Source: Enterobacter mori
GTDB lineage: Bacteria > Pseudomonadota > Gammaproteobacteria > Enterobacterales > Enterobacteriaceae
Direction: 5' to 3'
DNA: 64,000 nt
NCBI RefSeq assembly: GCF_025244905.1
Contig: NZ_CP104285.1
Span: forward strand, 1,736,001-1,800,000
Positions 55,488 to 62,231 of the stretch are shown here, one piece after another. The position numbers and the translations under genes were made by a program. Below the pieces are notes generated by a model. It was not told where the DNA came from and ran no database searches. It saw only the letters and a program-made list of their open reading frames with translations. Position 1 is the first letter of the stretch. Each line of letters begins with the position of its first letter.

Positions 55488-56228
55488 ATGCAAAACGCAG
55501 GTTCGATTCTTGATCGCCTTCGCCGTGTGATTCCGGCAGGCATTGAACCCAAATTCAACAGTGCAGCTGAGCTGATGGCTTGGCAGCGCGAAGAAGGGCA
55601 AAAGCGCGCGGCTGAGATTGACAAGATCAACCAGCAGGCGCGGGCAGAGAAAATTTTCGGGCGATCCGGGATCCAGAACCTGCACCGCAGCTGCAGCTTC
55701 GCAAATTACGCGGTGGAAAGCGACGGCCAGCGCCATGCGCTGAGTATGGCAAAGAGCTACGCGCAAAATTTTGGTACCGGGTTTGCCAGCTTCGTCTTCA
55801 CCGGGAAGCCGGGCACCGGCAAAAACCACCTTTCAGCGGCCATCGGCAATTATCTGCTGAAGCAGGGGCGAACGGTTCTGATCGTGACGGTGCCCGATCT
55901 TACCCTCCGCGCCCGGGCCTGCTACGACGAAGGGCAGTCTGAAGCTGCGCTGCTGGATGACCTCTGCAAGGTTGATCTGCTGGTGCTCGACGAAGTTGGC
56001 ATTCAGCGTGACAGCCGCGGCGAGAAAGTTTTGTTGAACCAGATTATCGATCGCCGCCTGGCCGCAATGCGCCCGGTTGGCGTTCTGACCAACCTGAATT
56101 ACGGCGCGCTGGTAGAAACCCTGGGTGAAAGGGTTGTTGACCGCCTGCGTATGGATAACGGCATTTGGGTGAACTTTGACTGGGAGAGCTATCGCGGAAA
56201 TGTTAGCCACCTGAGACCTGTTAAGTAA
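55488..56228 (+). CDS. DnaC-like helicase loader
   Basis: 246 residues, AAA+ ATPase. Walker A is FTGKPGTGKNHLSAA, Walker B LLVLDEVGIQ, and the arginine region GERVVDRLRMDNGIWVNFDWESYR matches the DnaC C-terminus. It replaces lambda P as the protein that brings DnaB helicase to the origin. It follows the initiator by 2 nt, so the two are co-translated. Confidence 0.93.
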   Translation: MQNAGSILDRLRRVIPAGIEPKFNSAAELMAWQREEGQKRAAEIDKINQQARAEKIFGRSGIQNLHRSCSFANYAVESDGQRHALSMAKSYAQNFGTGFASFVFTGKPGTGKNHLSAAIGNYLLKQGRTVLIVTVPDLTLRARACYDEGQSEAALLDDLCKVDLLVLDEVGIQRDSRGEKVLLNQIIDRRLAAMRPVGVLTNLNYGALVETLGERVVDRLRMDNGIWVNFDWESYRGNVSHLRPVK

Positions 56229-56245
56229 ATTATGAGGAGAAAATT

Positions 56246-56902
56246 ATGGAAACCGTACTGGATGCACTGAAAGCCATGAAAAAAGCGACATATCGCGAAG
56301 TTGCTGCCCGTCTGGATATCGAGCCCGTTGAAGCGCTTAATATGCTGCGCGAGCAGAAAGAACAGGGTTTATGTGATTTTTACGATGGAGCATGGTCTCT
56401 CGGTACCGCGAAAGAGCAAAAGCCGAAGCGTATCAGACCCAAGCAGCCATCGCCGCTGGTGGAGAGGGTGTTATCAGCAATGCAGGGGCAGGGATATATG
56501 AGCGCCAACCAGGTCGCTGAAAAGCTGGGTAAAAGCCCGCGAGCCCTGAATGCATCGCTGGGCGCAATGTGCAAGGACGGTCTGGTCCTGCGCCATGTGG
56601 ACGGGAAAAACATCACCTGGAGCCTGGCAGGCGAACCGGCAATACAGGAGGAGCCGCAGGAGCCAGCGCCAGAGGTTAGCGAGCAAGCAGCAGCGCCAGC
56701 CAGCAAATCCACCGCCGAAATTATTCAGGATATCCCGGCTTTCGCCAGCCGTCCGGATGATCTGATTATTCCGTCATCGCGTTTTATCTCGACTGAAATC
56801 CGCCGCACGAAAGCGAAGCTGTCGAATCTGCAACGTCTTCAGGCTGCCGTTCGCGAGCTGCGTCGCCACAAGCATCTGCTGCAGGGGTTGGGAAATGACT
56901 GA
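56246..56902 (+). CDS. DUF1627 family phage protein with two winged-helix-like repeats
   Basis: 218 residues. METVLDALKAMKKATYREVAARLDIEPVEALNMLREQ and VERVLSAMQGQGYMSANQVAEKLGKSPRALNASLGAM both look like winged-helix units, followed by a Pro/Glu/Ala-rich linker and a basic helical end (TEIRRTKAKLSNLQRLQAAVRELRRHKHLL). I recognise it as DUF1627, common beside dnaC-like genes in Rac-type prophages. A DNA-binding role is inferred. Confidence 0.8.
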   Translation: METVLDALKAMKKATYREVAARLDIEPVEALNMLREQKEQGLCDFYDGAWSLGTAKEQKPKRIRPKQPSPLVERVLSAMQGQGYMSANQVAEKLGKSPRALNASLGAMCKDGLVLRHVDGKNITWSLAGEPAIQEEPQEPAPEVSEQAAAPASKSTAEIIQDIPAFASRPDDLIIPSSRFISTEIRRTKAKLSNLQRLQAAVRELRRHKHLLQGLGND

Positions 56903-57107
56903 TTTACCAAAATGCCCTGACTGCGGCTTGGCTCCTTCACTGAGGGTTCGTAGCAGGGGAATGAACTGGGGTTCGGCAGAGGTGCGCTGTTCGAACGGAT
57001 GTCCCGGCCGCCGCGCGGGCTTTTCATTCCCGTCTGGCGGTGAGGATGCAGCCCGTCAAACTCTGAAAGAAAAATGGAAGAAACTGGTGGAGGAGAAAGC
57101 CCAATGA
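56895..57107 (+). CDS. Small zinc-ribbon phage protein
   Basis: 70 residues starting MTDLPKCPDCGLAPSLRVRS, with C-x-x-C (CPDC) and then CSNGC 24 residues later, so probably a zinc ribbon, and a helical C-terminus (RQTLKEKWKKLVEEKAQ). It resembles Lar-like restriction-alleviation proteins in general shape, but I cannot confirm that family. It overlaps DUF1627 upstream by 8 nt and the next gene by 4 nt. Confidence 0.7.
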   Translation: MTDLPKCPDCGLAPSLRVRSRGMNWGSAEVRCSNGCPGRRAGFSFPSGGEDAARQTLKEKWKKLVEEKAQ

Positions 57108-57430
57108 GCAACATCGACGGACGTGCATTATTAGGCGTGCCGAAACACGCGAACCAGCACCGCCTTTCACGCCTGACTATGGAAGTGCATACCGATGAGC
57201 TTCGTATTATGGTGTCAGCAGTAGAGAGCTATACCAACGAGCTGATAGCAGCGCTGGAAACTGCAGAGAAGCGTAACGAACGCGCATTGGCACTCCTGAA
57301 CGATGCCAACACTGAAAACATCTGGGAAATCATTGGTCGACTGAAGGTTGTTATTAGTGGCGATTATAGCAGTGAAGCTGAAATAGCCTCCGGCGCGCCA
57401 TGTTTCAGGATGCCAAACCTTCCAGAATGA
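57104..57430 (+). CDS. Ead/Ea22-like phage protein (tentative)
   Basis: 108 residues from the ATG at 57104 (MSNIDGRALLGVPKHANQHR), with GGAGG upstream. The central coiled-coil-like stretch (ESYTNELIAALETAEKRNERALALLNDAN) is like many accessory early proteins of lambdoid phages. No catalytic motif is seen. ATGA overlaps join it to both neighbours. Confidence 0.55.
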   Translation: MSNIDGRALLGVPKHANQHRLSRLTMEVHTDELRIMVSAVESYTNELIAALETAEKRNERALALLNDANTENIWEIIGRLKVVISGDYSSEAEIASGAPCFRMPNLPE

Positions 57431-57699
57431 GCGGCATCATGCCTGACTACGAAGGTGGCACTCTGACTCAGCGTGAATTATTCCAGGCGGGATGGGAAGC
57501 TCATCATACTGCAATGCTGCAGTCAGGTGCTCCGGTGCAGTTTGGGTGGTCAAAAGGGCATTTCGGCTACAACGCCCTTTTCAACGCAATATCTAAGGCA
57601 GTGAACATTCAGGGTAGCGCGCTATCAATCTCGGTGAATGCGTTCGAAGATGCCATGCTCGCAGCAGCACCGCAGCAAAAGATAGAAACGTGTACCTGA
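57427..57699 (+). CDS. Hypothetical phage protein
   Basis: 90 residues from the ATG at 57427, overlapping the previous stop by 4 nt. It contains LTQRELFQAGWEAHHTAMLQ, FGYNALFNAISKAVNIQG and FEDAMLAAAPQ, resembling the C-terminal part of Ea22-like proteins, so this and the previous ORF may once have been one gene. The stop overlaps the next small ORF (TGATG). Confidence 0.55.
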   Translation: MSGIMPDYEGGTLTQRELFQAGWEAHHTAMLQSGAPVQFGWSKGHFGYNALFNAISKAVNIQGSALSISVNAFEDAMLAAAPQQKIETCT

Positions 57700-57779
57700 T
57701 GGAGCTGTTATCAGCGGTAGCTTGGCTGGTGGTTTTAATCCTGCTGGTGGTGCTGGCTGTGAGAAGAATTGATTACTGA
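57699..57779 (+). CDS. 26-residue single-span membrane protein
   Basis: MELLSAVAWLVVLILLVVLA followed by VRRIDY: one hydrophobic helix and a basic tail facing the cytoplasm. The ATG overlaps the preceding stop by one base, so it is probably translated by coupling. A terminator follows directly. Small membrane proteins in this position are common in phages; the role is unknown. Confidence 0.6.
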   Translation: MELLSAVAWLVVLILLVVLAVRRIDY

Positions 57780-57790
57780 TTAAGCACTTA

Positions 57791-57810
57791 CCCGCCTCGG
57801 CGGGTTTTTT
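57791..57810 (+). terminator. Intrinsic terminator
   Basis: CCCGCC-TC-GGCGGG followed by TTTTTT. It separates the replication block from the LexA-controlled gene, so the latter can be switched on its own. Confidence 0.9.
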
Positions 57811-57846
57811 GTGCCCAAAATCTTGACCCTCATTTTTTTGGTGTTA

Positions 57847-57862
57847 CTGTATAAATATACAG
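57847..57862 (+). promoter_or_regulatory. LexA (SOS) box
   Basis: CTGTATAAATATACAG is a full CTGT-N8-ACAG LexA site with the preferred AT-rich centre, 18 nt before the start of the UmuD'-like gene. Promoter elements would overlap it. It implies induction upon DNA damage independent of phage repressor control. Confidence 0.88.
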
Positions 57863-57880
57863 TTAATTGGCGGGGGCATA

Positions 57881-58204
57881 ATGGGTTTTCCATCACCAGC
57901 AGCAGACTACGCAGATCAGGCGCTCACTATCACCAGCCTTTGCGGCTATGACGGTAACTGCCGCACCATCGAAATATCAGCCGGGTACGCGATTATCAAC
58001 GTTGCCAGACAACCCGAAATTGGTGACAACGTTCTGATCTCATTCTGCGGGGGGCTGGACTTTGCATCTTTCCAGGGTAAGGCTCTCATCACACAGGATG
58101 GGGAGGCGATAGAGGGGGATGCTTTGGACGATGCGATGGTGATGGGTGTAGTAACGCATTTACTGAGCCGCGTAACTGATACTGATAACAGGCCAGTGAT
58201 ATAA
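57881..58204 (+). CDS. UmuD'-like SOS protein (HumD-like) lacking the catalytic serine
   Basis: 107 residues beginning MGFPSPAADYADQALTI. GFPSPAADY is exactly the UmuD sequence that becomes the N-terminus after RecA-stimulated cleavage, so this gene encodes an already-processed form, as does humD of phage P1. Further on, AIINVARQPEIGDNVLISF aligns with the SMIDGGISDGDLLIVD of UmuD and VMGVVTHLL with VFGVVIHVV. The catalytic Ser of UmuD falls on Ala here (GYAIIN for GDSMID). No umuC is adjacent. It is LexA-controlled. Confidence 0.75.
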   Translation: MGFPSPAADYADQALTITSLCGYDGNCRTIEISAGYAIINVARQPEIGDNVLISFCGGLDFASFQGKALITQDGEAIEGDALDDAMVMGVVTHLLSRVTDTDNRPVI

Positions 58205-58384
58205 GCGCCATGATTCCTGTGCATTAAGGACCGTTCGGTTACACAGATCAATTACAGTTAATTGATCTATCTAACCTATTAGACGTTCGATGGAAGGGCT
58301 GGCTTAAGTTACATTCAGCGCGCAGGGAGAAAAGGGACGGCCCCGATTTATCGGGGGAAGCTGATTTGAATAGGATTTTTGGTT
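58205..58384 (+). other. Gene-free leader with two hairpins
   Basis: AGATCAATTA-CAGT-TAATTGATCT (58245-58268) is a perfect 10-bp inverted repeat, and CCCCGA-TTTA-TCGGGG (58341-58356) a perfect 6-bp one. ACAGTTAATTG in the first also occurs at 57859-57869, across the right end of the SOS box. Neither hairpin has a T run. They may be a protein-binding site and an RNA structure before the 55-residue ORF. Confidence 0.5.
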
Positions 58385-58552
58385 ATGAATGAGCAAGAGT
58401 TGATCGCTGCCGTTCGCCCTGCTGGACGTTATGAGGTAGTGAGCCAGGAGGATGGCTCATTTGTTGTTGTCCCGGTACCTGCCGAAGCAATACTCATCAC
58501 CAGGGAAGCACTCAGACAATGCCTTGAGCGCTTCCGCAACCCTGACAACTGA
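58385..58552 (+). CDS. Small 55-residue phage protein
   Basis: MNEQELIAAVRPAGRYEVVS at the start, VVVPVPAEAILITREALR in the middle and QCLERFRNPDN at the end; a plausible beta-then-helix fold. It follows the UmuD'-like gene without a clear terminator, so it may share LexA control. Not recognised. A candidate antirepressor on size and position only. Confidence 0.5.
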   Translation: MNEQELIAAVRPAGRYEVVSQEDGSFVVVPVPAEAILITREALRQCLERFRNPDN

Positions 58553-58614
58553 TTTATAATAATCAAGCTGGCCTGAACAACCAGCACCTGTCGCACCATC
58601 ACCGGAGAAAAGTG

Positions 58615-58695
58615 ATGGCGCAAAGAACCACCCCGAATTACCCACACCGCCCGTTAATGCGCGGGGTTTCTGCTTGTGCTGGTGGTCCAGCATGA
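58615..58695 (+). CDS. Putative 26-residue ORF upstream of the Ref-like gene
   Basis: MAQRTTPNYPHRPLMRGVSA followed by CAGGPA. CCGGAG lies 8 nt before the ATG, and its stop overlaps the next start (ATGA), suggesting a leader peptide coupled to the Ref-like gene. No known relative. Confidence 0.35.
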   Translation: MAQRTTPNYPHRPLMRGVSACAGGPA

Positions 58696-58985
58696 AGAAA
58701 GCAGATAACCTCCATCTTTCGCGTGTGGCCGCACTTGGCTGCATCGTGTGCAGAAATCAGAACCTGGGCGAAACGCCTGCGGAAATCCACCACATCCGGA
58801 CCGGGCAGGGCACAAGCCAGCGCGCTGACCATCGGAAATCAATTCCCCTGTGCCATTTGCACCATCGCAACGGCGGTTATGGTGTGGCGATTCATGCTGG
58901 CCGTAAGCAATGGGAGAGAAACTTCGGTACCGAGTTGCAGCTGCTGGAGCAGATCCAGTTAGAGCTGGGGGTGTTCTATGCCTAA
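58692..58985 (+). CDS. Ref-like RecA-dependent HNH nuclease
   Basis: 97 residues from the ATG at 58692 (MKKADNLHLSRVAALGCIVC). The zinc/HNH pattern is GCIVCRNQ, EIHHIRTGQG, then SIPLCHLHHRNGGYGVAIHAG and a helical end (WERNFGTELQLLEQIQLELG), as in P1 Ref, which nicks or cuts RecA-coated DNA. It overlaps rusA by 8 nt, forming a recombination/repair pair. Confidence 0.8.
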   Translation: MKKADNLHLSRVAALGCIVCRNQNLGETPAEIHHIRTGQGTSQRADHRKSIPLCHLHHRNGGYGVAIHAGRKQWERNFGTELQLLEQIQLELGVFYA

Positions 58986-59346
58986 ATACATCATCACCCC
59001 AGTCGGCAAACCCCGCATGACACGCCGCGATAAGTGGAAGCAGCGCCCGCCGGTGATGCGCTATCGCATGTTCTGCGATGAAGCTAGGCTGCATGGAATC
59101 CAAGTACCGGAGAGCGGCGCCCATATAACTTTCGTTTTGCCGATGCCAAAGAGCTGGAGCAAGAAAAAGCGCGCAGCTATGGACGGCCAACCCCATCAGC
59201 AAAAGCCCGATCTGGACAACTTAAAAAAATCTCTGTTGGACGCCTTGTTTGAGGATGATTCCCACATTTGGGACGCCCGGACATCAAAAGTATGGGGCGA
59301 AACCGGAATGATAATCATCGAAAACATTGGAGAGAAAAATGCGTGA
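58978..59346 (+). CDS. RusA-family Holliday junction resolvase
   Basis: 122 residues. The conserved acidic motif is KPDLDNLKKSLLDALFEDDSHIWD, containing the catalytic aspartates, with ITFVLPMPKSWSKKKRAA upstream, as in RusA proteins of lambdoid phages. It resolves four-way junctions during phage replication and recombination. It overlaps Q by 8 nt. Confidence 0.9.
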   Translation: MPKYIITPVGKPRMTRRDKWKQRPPVMRYRMFCDEARLHGIQVPESGAHITFVLPMPKSWSKKKRAAMDGQPHQQKPDLDNLKKSLLDALFEDDSHIWDARTSKVWGETGMIIIENIGEKNA

Positions 59347-59683
59347 CATGTACGAGGTAATGGACCGCTGGGGAGCCTGGGCGGCGGCTGATTGTAGTGG
59401 CGTTGACTGGCAACCTATTGCAGCCGGGTTTAAAGGTCTGTTACCACACGGGAAAAAGTCGCGCCTGCAATGTGATGATGATCAAGGGATCTTGATTGAT
59501 GGTTGTGTAGCTCGTCTGAAGAAATATAAGCCGGAAGAGTATGAGCTAATTATCTCTCACTTCGTTATTGGAATTTCACTTCGTTGTATCGCTAAAAAGC
59601 GGAAATGCTCTGACGGTACAATACGAAGAAAGTTGCAAGCAACTTTAGGTTACATAGATGGTGTCATGTCTATGCTAAATTAA
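59339..59683 (+). CDS. Antitermination protein Q
   Basis: 114 residues from the ATG at 59339 (MRDMYEVMDRWGAWAAADCS). SGVDWQPIAAGFKGLLPHGKKSRLQCDDDQG and a helix-turn-helix-like end (LRCIAKKRKCSDGTIRRKLQATLGYIDGVM) identify the Phage_antitermQ family (as in phage 82). It modifies RNA polymerase at the late promoter, so lysis and head genes are read. Its target should lie downstream, but a reversed cassette and an IS element now separate it from the lysis genes. Confidence 0.88.
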   Translation: MRDMYEVMDRWGAWAAADCSGVDWQPIAAGFKGLLPHGKKSRLQCDDDQGILIDGCVARLKKYKPEEYELIISHFVIGISLRCIAKKRKCSDGTIRRKLQATLGYIDGVMSMLN

Positions 59684-59706
59684 AAAAGGGGGCTCCCCCC
59701 CTTTTA
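59682..59706. terminator. Bidirectional terminator between Q and the reversed cassette
   Basis: AAAAAAGGGGG-CT-CCCCC followed by CCTTTT on the plus strand; on the minus strand GGGGG/CCCCC is followed by TTTTTT. It ends both the Q transcript and the reversed cassette. Confidence 0.85.
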
Positions 59707-59708
59707 TG

Positions 59709-59876
59709 TTAACGACTAAAGAAACTCTGTTGAAGATATTTATTACTGGTTTTATCTACAGTGGTGCGCTTCGCCGTAGGAGTTATAGTCTTAACAGGTT
59801 GAGAAGGGTTAAATTTTTTCTGCCATTCTCTTAACTCAAGGTTGGATTGGAGCAGCGTAGCCATGATTTTCCTCAT
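59709..59876 (-). CDS. 55-residue protein coupled to the proteasome-like gene
   Basis: MRKIMATLLQSNLELREWQK at the start, then KFNPSQPVKTITPTAKRTTV and DKTSNKYLQQSFFSR; basic, probably partly disordered. Its ATG overlaps the stop of the preceding gene (TAATG), and a terminator follows its stop, so the two genes form one unit. Not recognised. Confidence 0.6.
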   Translation of the reverse strand: MRKIMATLLQSNLELREWQKKFNPSQPVKTITPTAKRTTVDKTSNKYLQQSFFSR

Positions 59877-61174
59877 TAGTTTCTTTTAAAGTACTGATAG
59901 TTAAGCTCTTTATCAAAATAATGCTTTCGTTTCACCCAAACAAAGCCATCTCCTTTTGATATTATAGCAACATCTATCGGACCACCAACAGTTTCACTGT
60001 CATTTGAGATCTTTCTCTTGAAAGCTGTTAGGTTAACTAAGGATTCAGCCATGTAGCCCAAGTCCTGTTTTGGTAAAAACTCAATCATTTCAACAACCTT
60101 ACCTACATGGTTGTTAATTATATATTCACGGATGTCACTAGTAGTAGTCGACCAGTTAGACTCAGCAAAATCATAAATACTCGTTATTAACGCCTCGCAT
60201 TCTTTAGGAGGTAATGAGGATGCTTTTATTTTTTCTGCCACATCACTCAATATTTTTTCCGCGCCCTTTTCAATTTGTGGAAACATATACTCTTGAAGCT
60301 CTCCACTGATGCCAGTCATGAATGCACTTACTTCATCTTCTTGTGCATAGGCAGTGACACCGCTTTCGCCTCCACTAGTACTTTTGTCCATATTTGGCGA
60401 ATATCTTAACTTCTCACCGAAAAAACCTATTACATCATAAGCTAAAATACTTGGGAAATATTCCTTGTCACCATAACCTGCTATAACTAGTCCGGTATTT
60501 GTTCCGAAGGGGGATTTTCTACATATAATATGGGCAAACATCGTTGAAAGTGCGTCAATCAAAGTATTTGGAATGACTATGCCTTCTTCACGATATAAAA
60601 TTGACTCGCATGCTTCGTTGGCAATTGGTTTTGAAAATGCTATGGCTTTACTAAGGTCACTATCATCAAACCCTTTGTAGAATTCGCTTCCATTAAAGTT
60701 ATTAACGAACTCCTTACAAGCAACTTCAATAATGTTATAGGTCTCGAGTGTGTTAGGATGACGCTGATTTTCTTCAATAAACATTTTCACCGGATAATCT
60801 TGAATGTGCTGCATCAACCCGGGTAGGACATTATAAAGAAGTATTTCCTCTAAGTGATTATTTTTAATGTCGTCTGGTATTATGTGATTACTGTCGCACA
60901 AGAAATTCCAAAATTTCTCTGCATACTGCTCAACAGTATCGTAACAGACATCACCTAGCTGCCTTCTATATTCCTTTATAATCATTTCCCAAGGTACGCC
61001 ACACAAACTACCTGCACCGTAAACCATTAGGCCAACAGGATGGTGTTTACTTAAGGCAAATAATTTCTCAGCGCCATTGTTGATTTTAACAGTATTACCG
61101 CCTGTAATGGTCACAGCGGAATCGGCTGCTAACGATACTGCAAGTTTATTATAAACCGCGATTTCTGCCGTCAT
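59876..61174 (-). CDS. Proteasome beta/HslV-like Ntn-hydrolase, large unclassified protein
   Basis: 432 residues from the ATG at 61174 (MTAEIAVYNKLAVSLAADSA). After Met removal, Thr1 would be exposed, Asp17 (AADSAVT) sits exactly where HslV and proteasome beta subunits have it, and Lys36 (AEKLFAL) fits the catalytic Lys33, followed by VGLMVYGAGS like the HslV glycine segment. The remaining about 300 residues are unknown, and the protein is more than twice the HslV size. AT-rich, reversed against late transcription, with its own promoter. A longer start at 61267 would bury the Thr. Function unknown; a phage-encoded accessory or defence protein is an inference. Confidence 0.6.
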   Translation of the reverse strand: MTAEIAVYNKLAVSLAADSAVTITGGNTVKINNGAEKLFALSKHHPVGLMVYGAGSLCGVPWEMIIKEYRRQLGDVCYDTVEQYAEKFWNFLCDSNHIIPDDIKNNHLEEILLYNVLPGLMQHIQDYPVKMFIEENQRHPNTLETYNIIEVACKEFVNNFNGSEFYKGFDDSDLSKAIAFSKPIANEACESILYREEGIVIPNTLIDALSTMFAHIICRKSPFGTNTGLVIAGYGDKEYFPSILAYDVIGFFGEKLRYSPNMDKSTSGGESGVTAYAQEDEVSAFMTGISGELQEYMFPQIEKGAEKILSDVAEKIKASSLPPKECEALITSIYDFAESNWSTTTSDIREYIINNHVGKVVEMIEFLPKQDLGYMAESLVNLTAFKRKISNDSETVGGPIDVAIISKGDGFVWVKRKHYFDKELNYQYFKRN

Positions 61175-61359
61175 AGTCTCATTCTTCAATAAAAAGATTG
61201 CATTATTTTTATGCATTATTATAAAAATAAAATCAATAAAAAATGTTAACGCGTACGCAAAAAACACCGTACTCTGTTAAGAGTGCTAACTTCGTCACAC
61301 CGCTTAAACATCGAAATCCTGCCTGAAGAGGTGGGATTATAGTCTTGAGGCTGCCTACG
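61175..61359 (-). promoter_or_regulatory. AT-rich promoter region of the proteasome-like cassette
   Basis: On the minus strand TATAAT (61218-61223) stands about 45 nt before the start, within very AT-rich sequence; no convincing -35 is placed. Toward the IS element, AATCCTGCC-TGAAGA-GGTGGGATT (61315-61338) can form a hairpin on the plus strand. The phage late promoter could also lie in this stretch, but I could not identify it. Confidence 0.4.
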
Positions 61360-61389
61360 TGAAGTGAACCCCATATATTGGACACTTTC

Positions 61390-62223
61390 TTAACTGGCGG
61401 CTGACATAGCCTGAGTTCGGTATTGTACTGGACTCAGGCCGTTTAGTTTTAGCTTGATTCGTTCGTTGTTGTAATAATGGATGTACTCTTCCACTACTTT
61501 TCGTAGATGGTCCGTATTTTCATACTCTTCGTGGTACCAACATTCTGTCTTCAACAGACCAAAAAAGTTTTCTATCACTGCATTGTCCAGACAGTTTCCT
61601 TTGCGCGACATGCTTTGCTCTATACCTTTAACCTTAAGCTTTTCCTGATACCGTGCCATCTGATATTGCCAGCCCTGATCAGAGTGCAGTATCGGTCTTT
61701 CATCTGGCTTTAGCCGCTGTATGGCCTTGCTGAGCATGTTGTCGACCAGGTTCATTCCCGGATGCGTCGTCATATGCCAGGCTATTATCTCGCTGTTATA
61801 CAGATCCAGCACTGGTGACAAATATAGCTTTGTCCCTTTTACGTTGAACTCGGTCACGTCTGTAACCCATTTCTGGTTTGGACTGCTGGCCTTAAAATTA
61901 CGAGACAGGATGTTTGGTGCGATTTTACCGTAGGTACCTTTGTATGACTGATACTTCTTGCTTCTCAGGCATGAGGCCAGCCCCATCTTACGCATCAGTT
62001 TTCGTACTGTTTTATGATTTATGCCGTAGCCTTCATTGCGCAACGCCAGGGTAATGCGGCGGTAACCATATCGTCCTTTATGATAATGAAACAGTGCGGC
62101 TATTCTTTGCTGTTCGCCCTCATAGCGCTCTCCACTGTCCTCCGCCCTAACGTGCCAGTAGTAAGTGCTGCGAGGCAATCCTGCTATATGAAGCAGCATC
62201 CTCAGGTTATGGTTTTGCCTCAA
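61390..62223 (-). CDS. IS150-group transposase OrfB (DDE domain)
   Basis: 277 residues in the frame given by the TTG at 62223, but made mainly as part of the OrfAB fusion. The helix-turn-helix-like HTH_21 segment (ALRNEGYGINHKTVRKLMRKMGL) is followed by the rve integrase core with WVTDVTEF (Asp), LHSDQGWQYQ (Asp) and the Glu in NAVIENFFGLLKTECWY. The catalytic triad looks complete. Confidence 0.93.
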   Translation of the reverse strand: MRQNHNLRMLLHIAGLPRSTYYWHVRAEDSGERYEGEQQRIAALFHYHKGRYGYRRITLALRNEGYGINHKTVRKLMRKMGLASCLRSKKYQSYKGTYGKIAPNILSRNFKASSPNQKWVTDVTEFNVKGTKLYLSPVLDLYNSEIIAWHMTTHPGMNLVDNMLSKAIQRLKPDERPILHSDQGWQYQMARYQEKLKVKGIEQSMSRKGNCLDNAVIENFFGLLKTECWYHEEYENTDHLRKVVEEYIHYYNNERIKLKLNGLSPVQYRTQAMSAAS

Positions 62224-62231
62224 TTCGGTAA

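Noticed and set aside
58654..59202. 182-codon minus-strand frame opposite the Ref-like and RusA genes
   Set aside because: Shadow frame; both plus-strand genes have clear family motifs and coupled starts.
61175..61267. N-terminal extension of the proteasome-like protein with a hydrophobic stretch
   Set aside because: The extra residues come from very AT-rich promoter sequence and would hide the Thr1/Asp17 arrangement that matches HslV; the downstream ATG is preferred.
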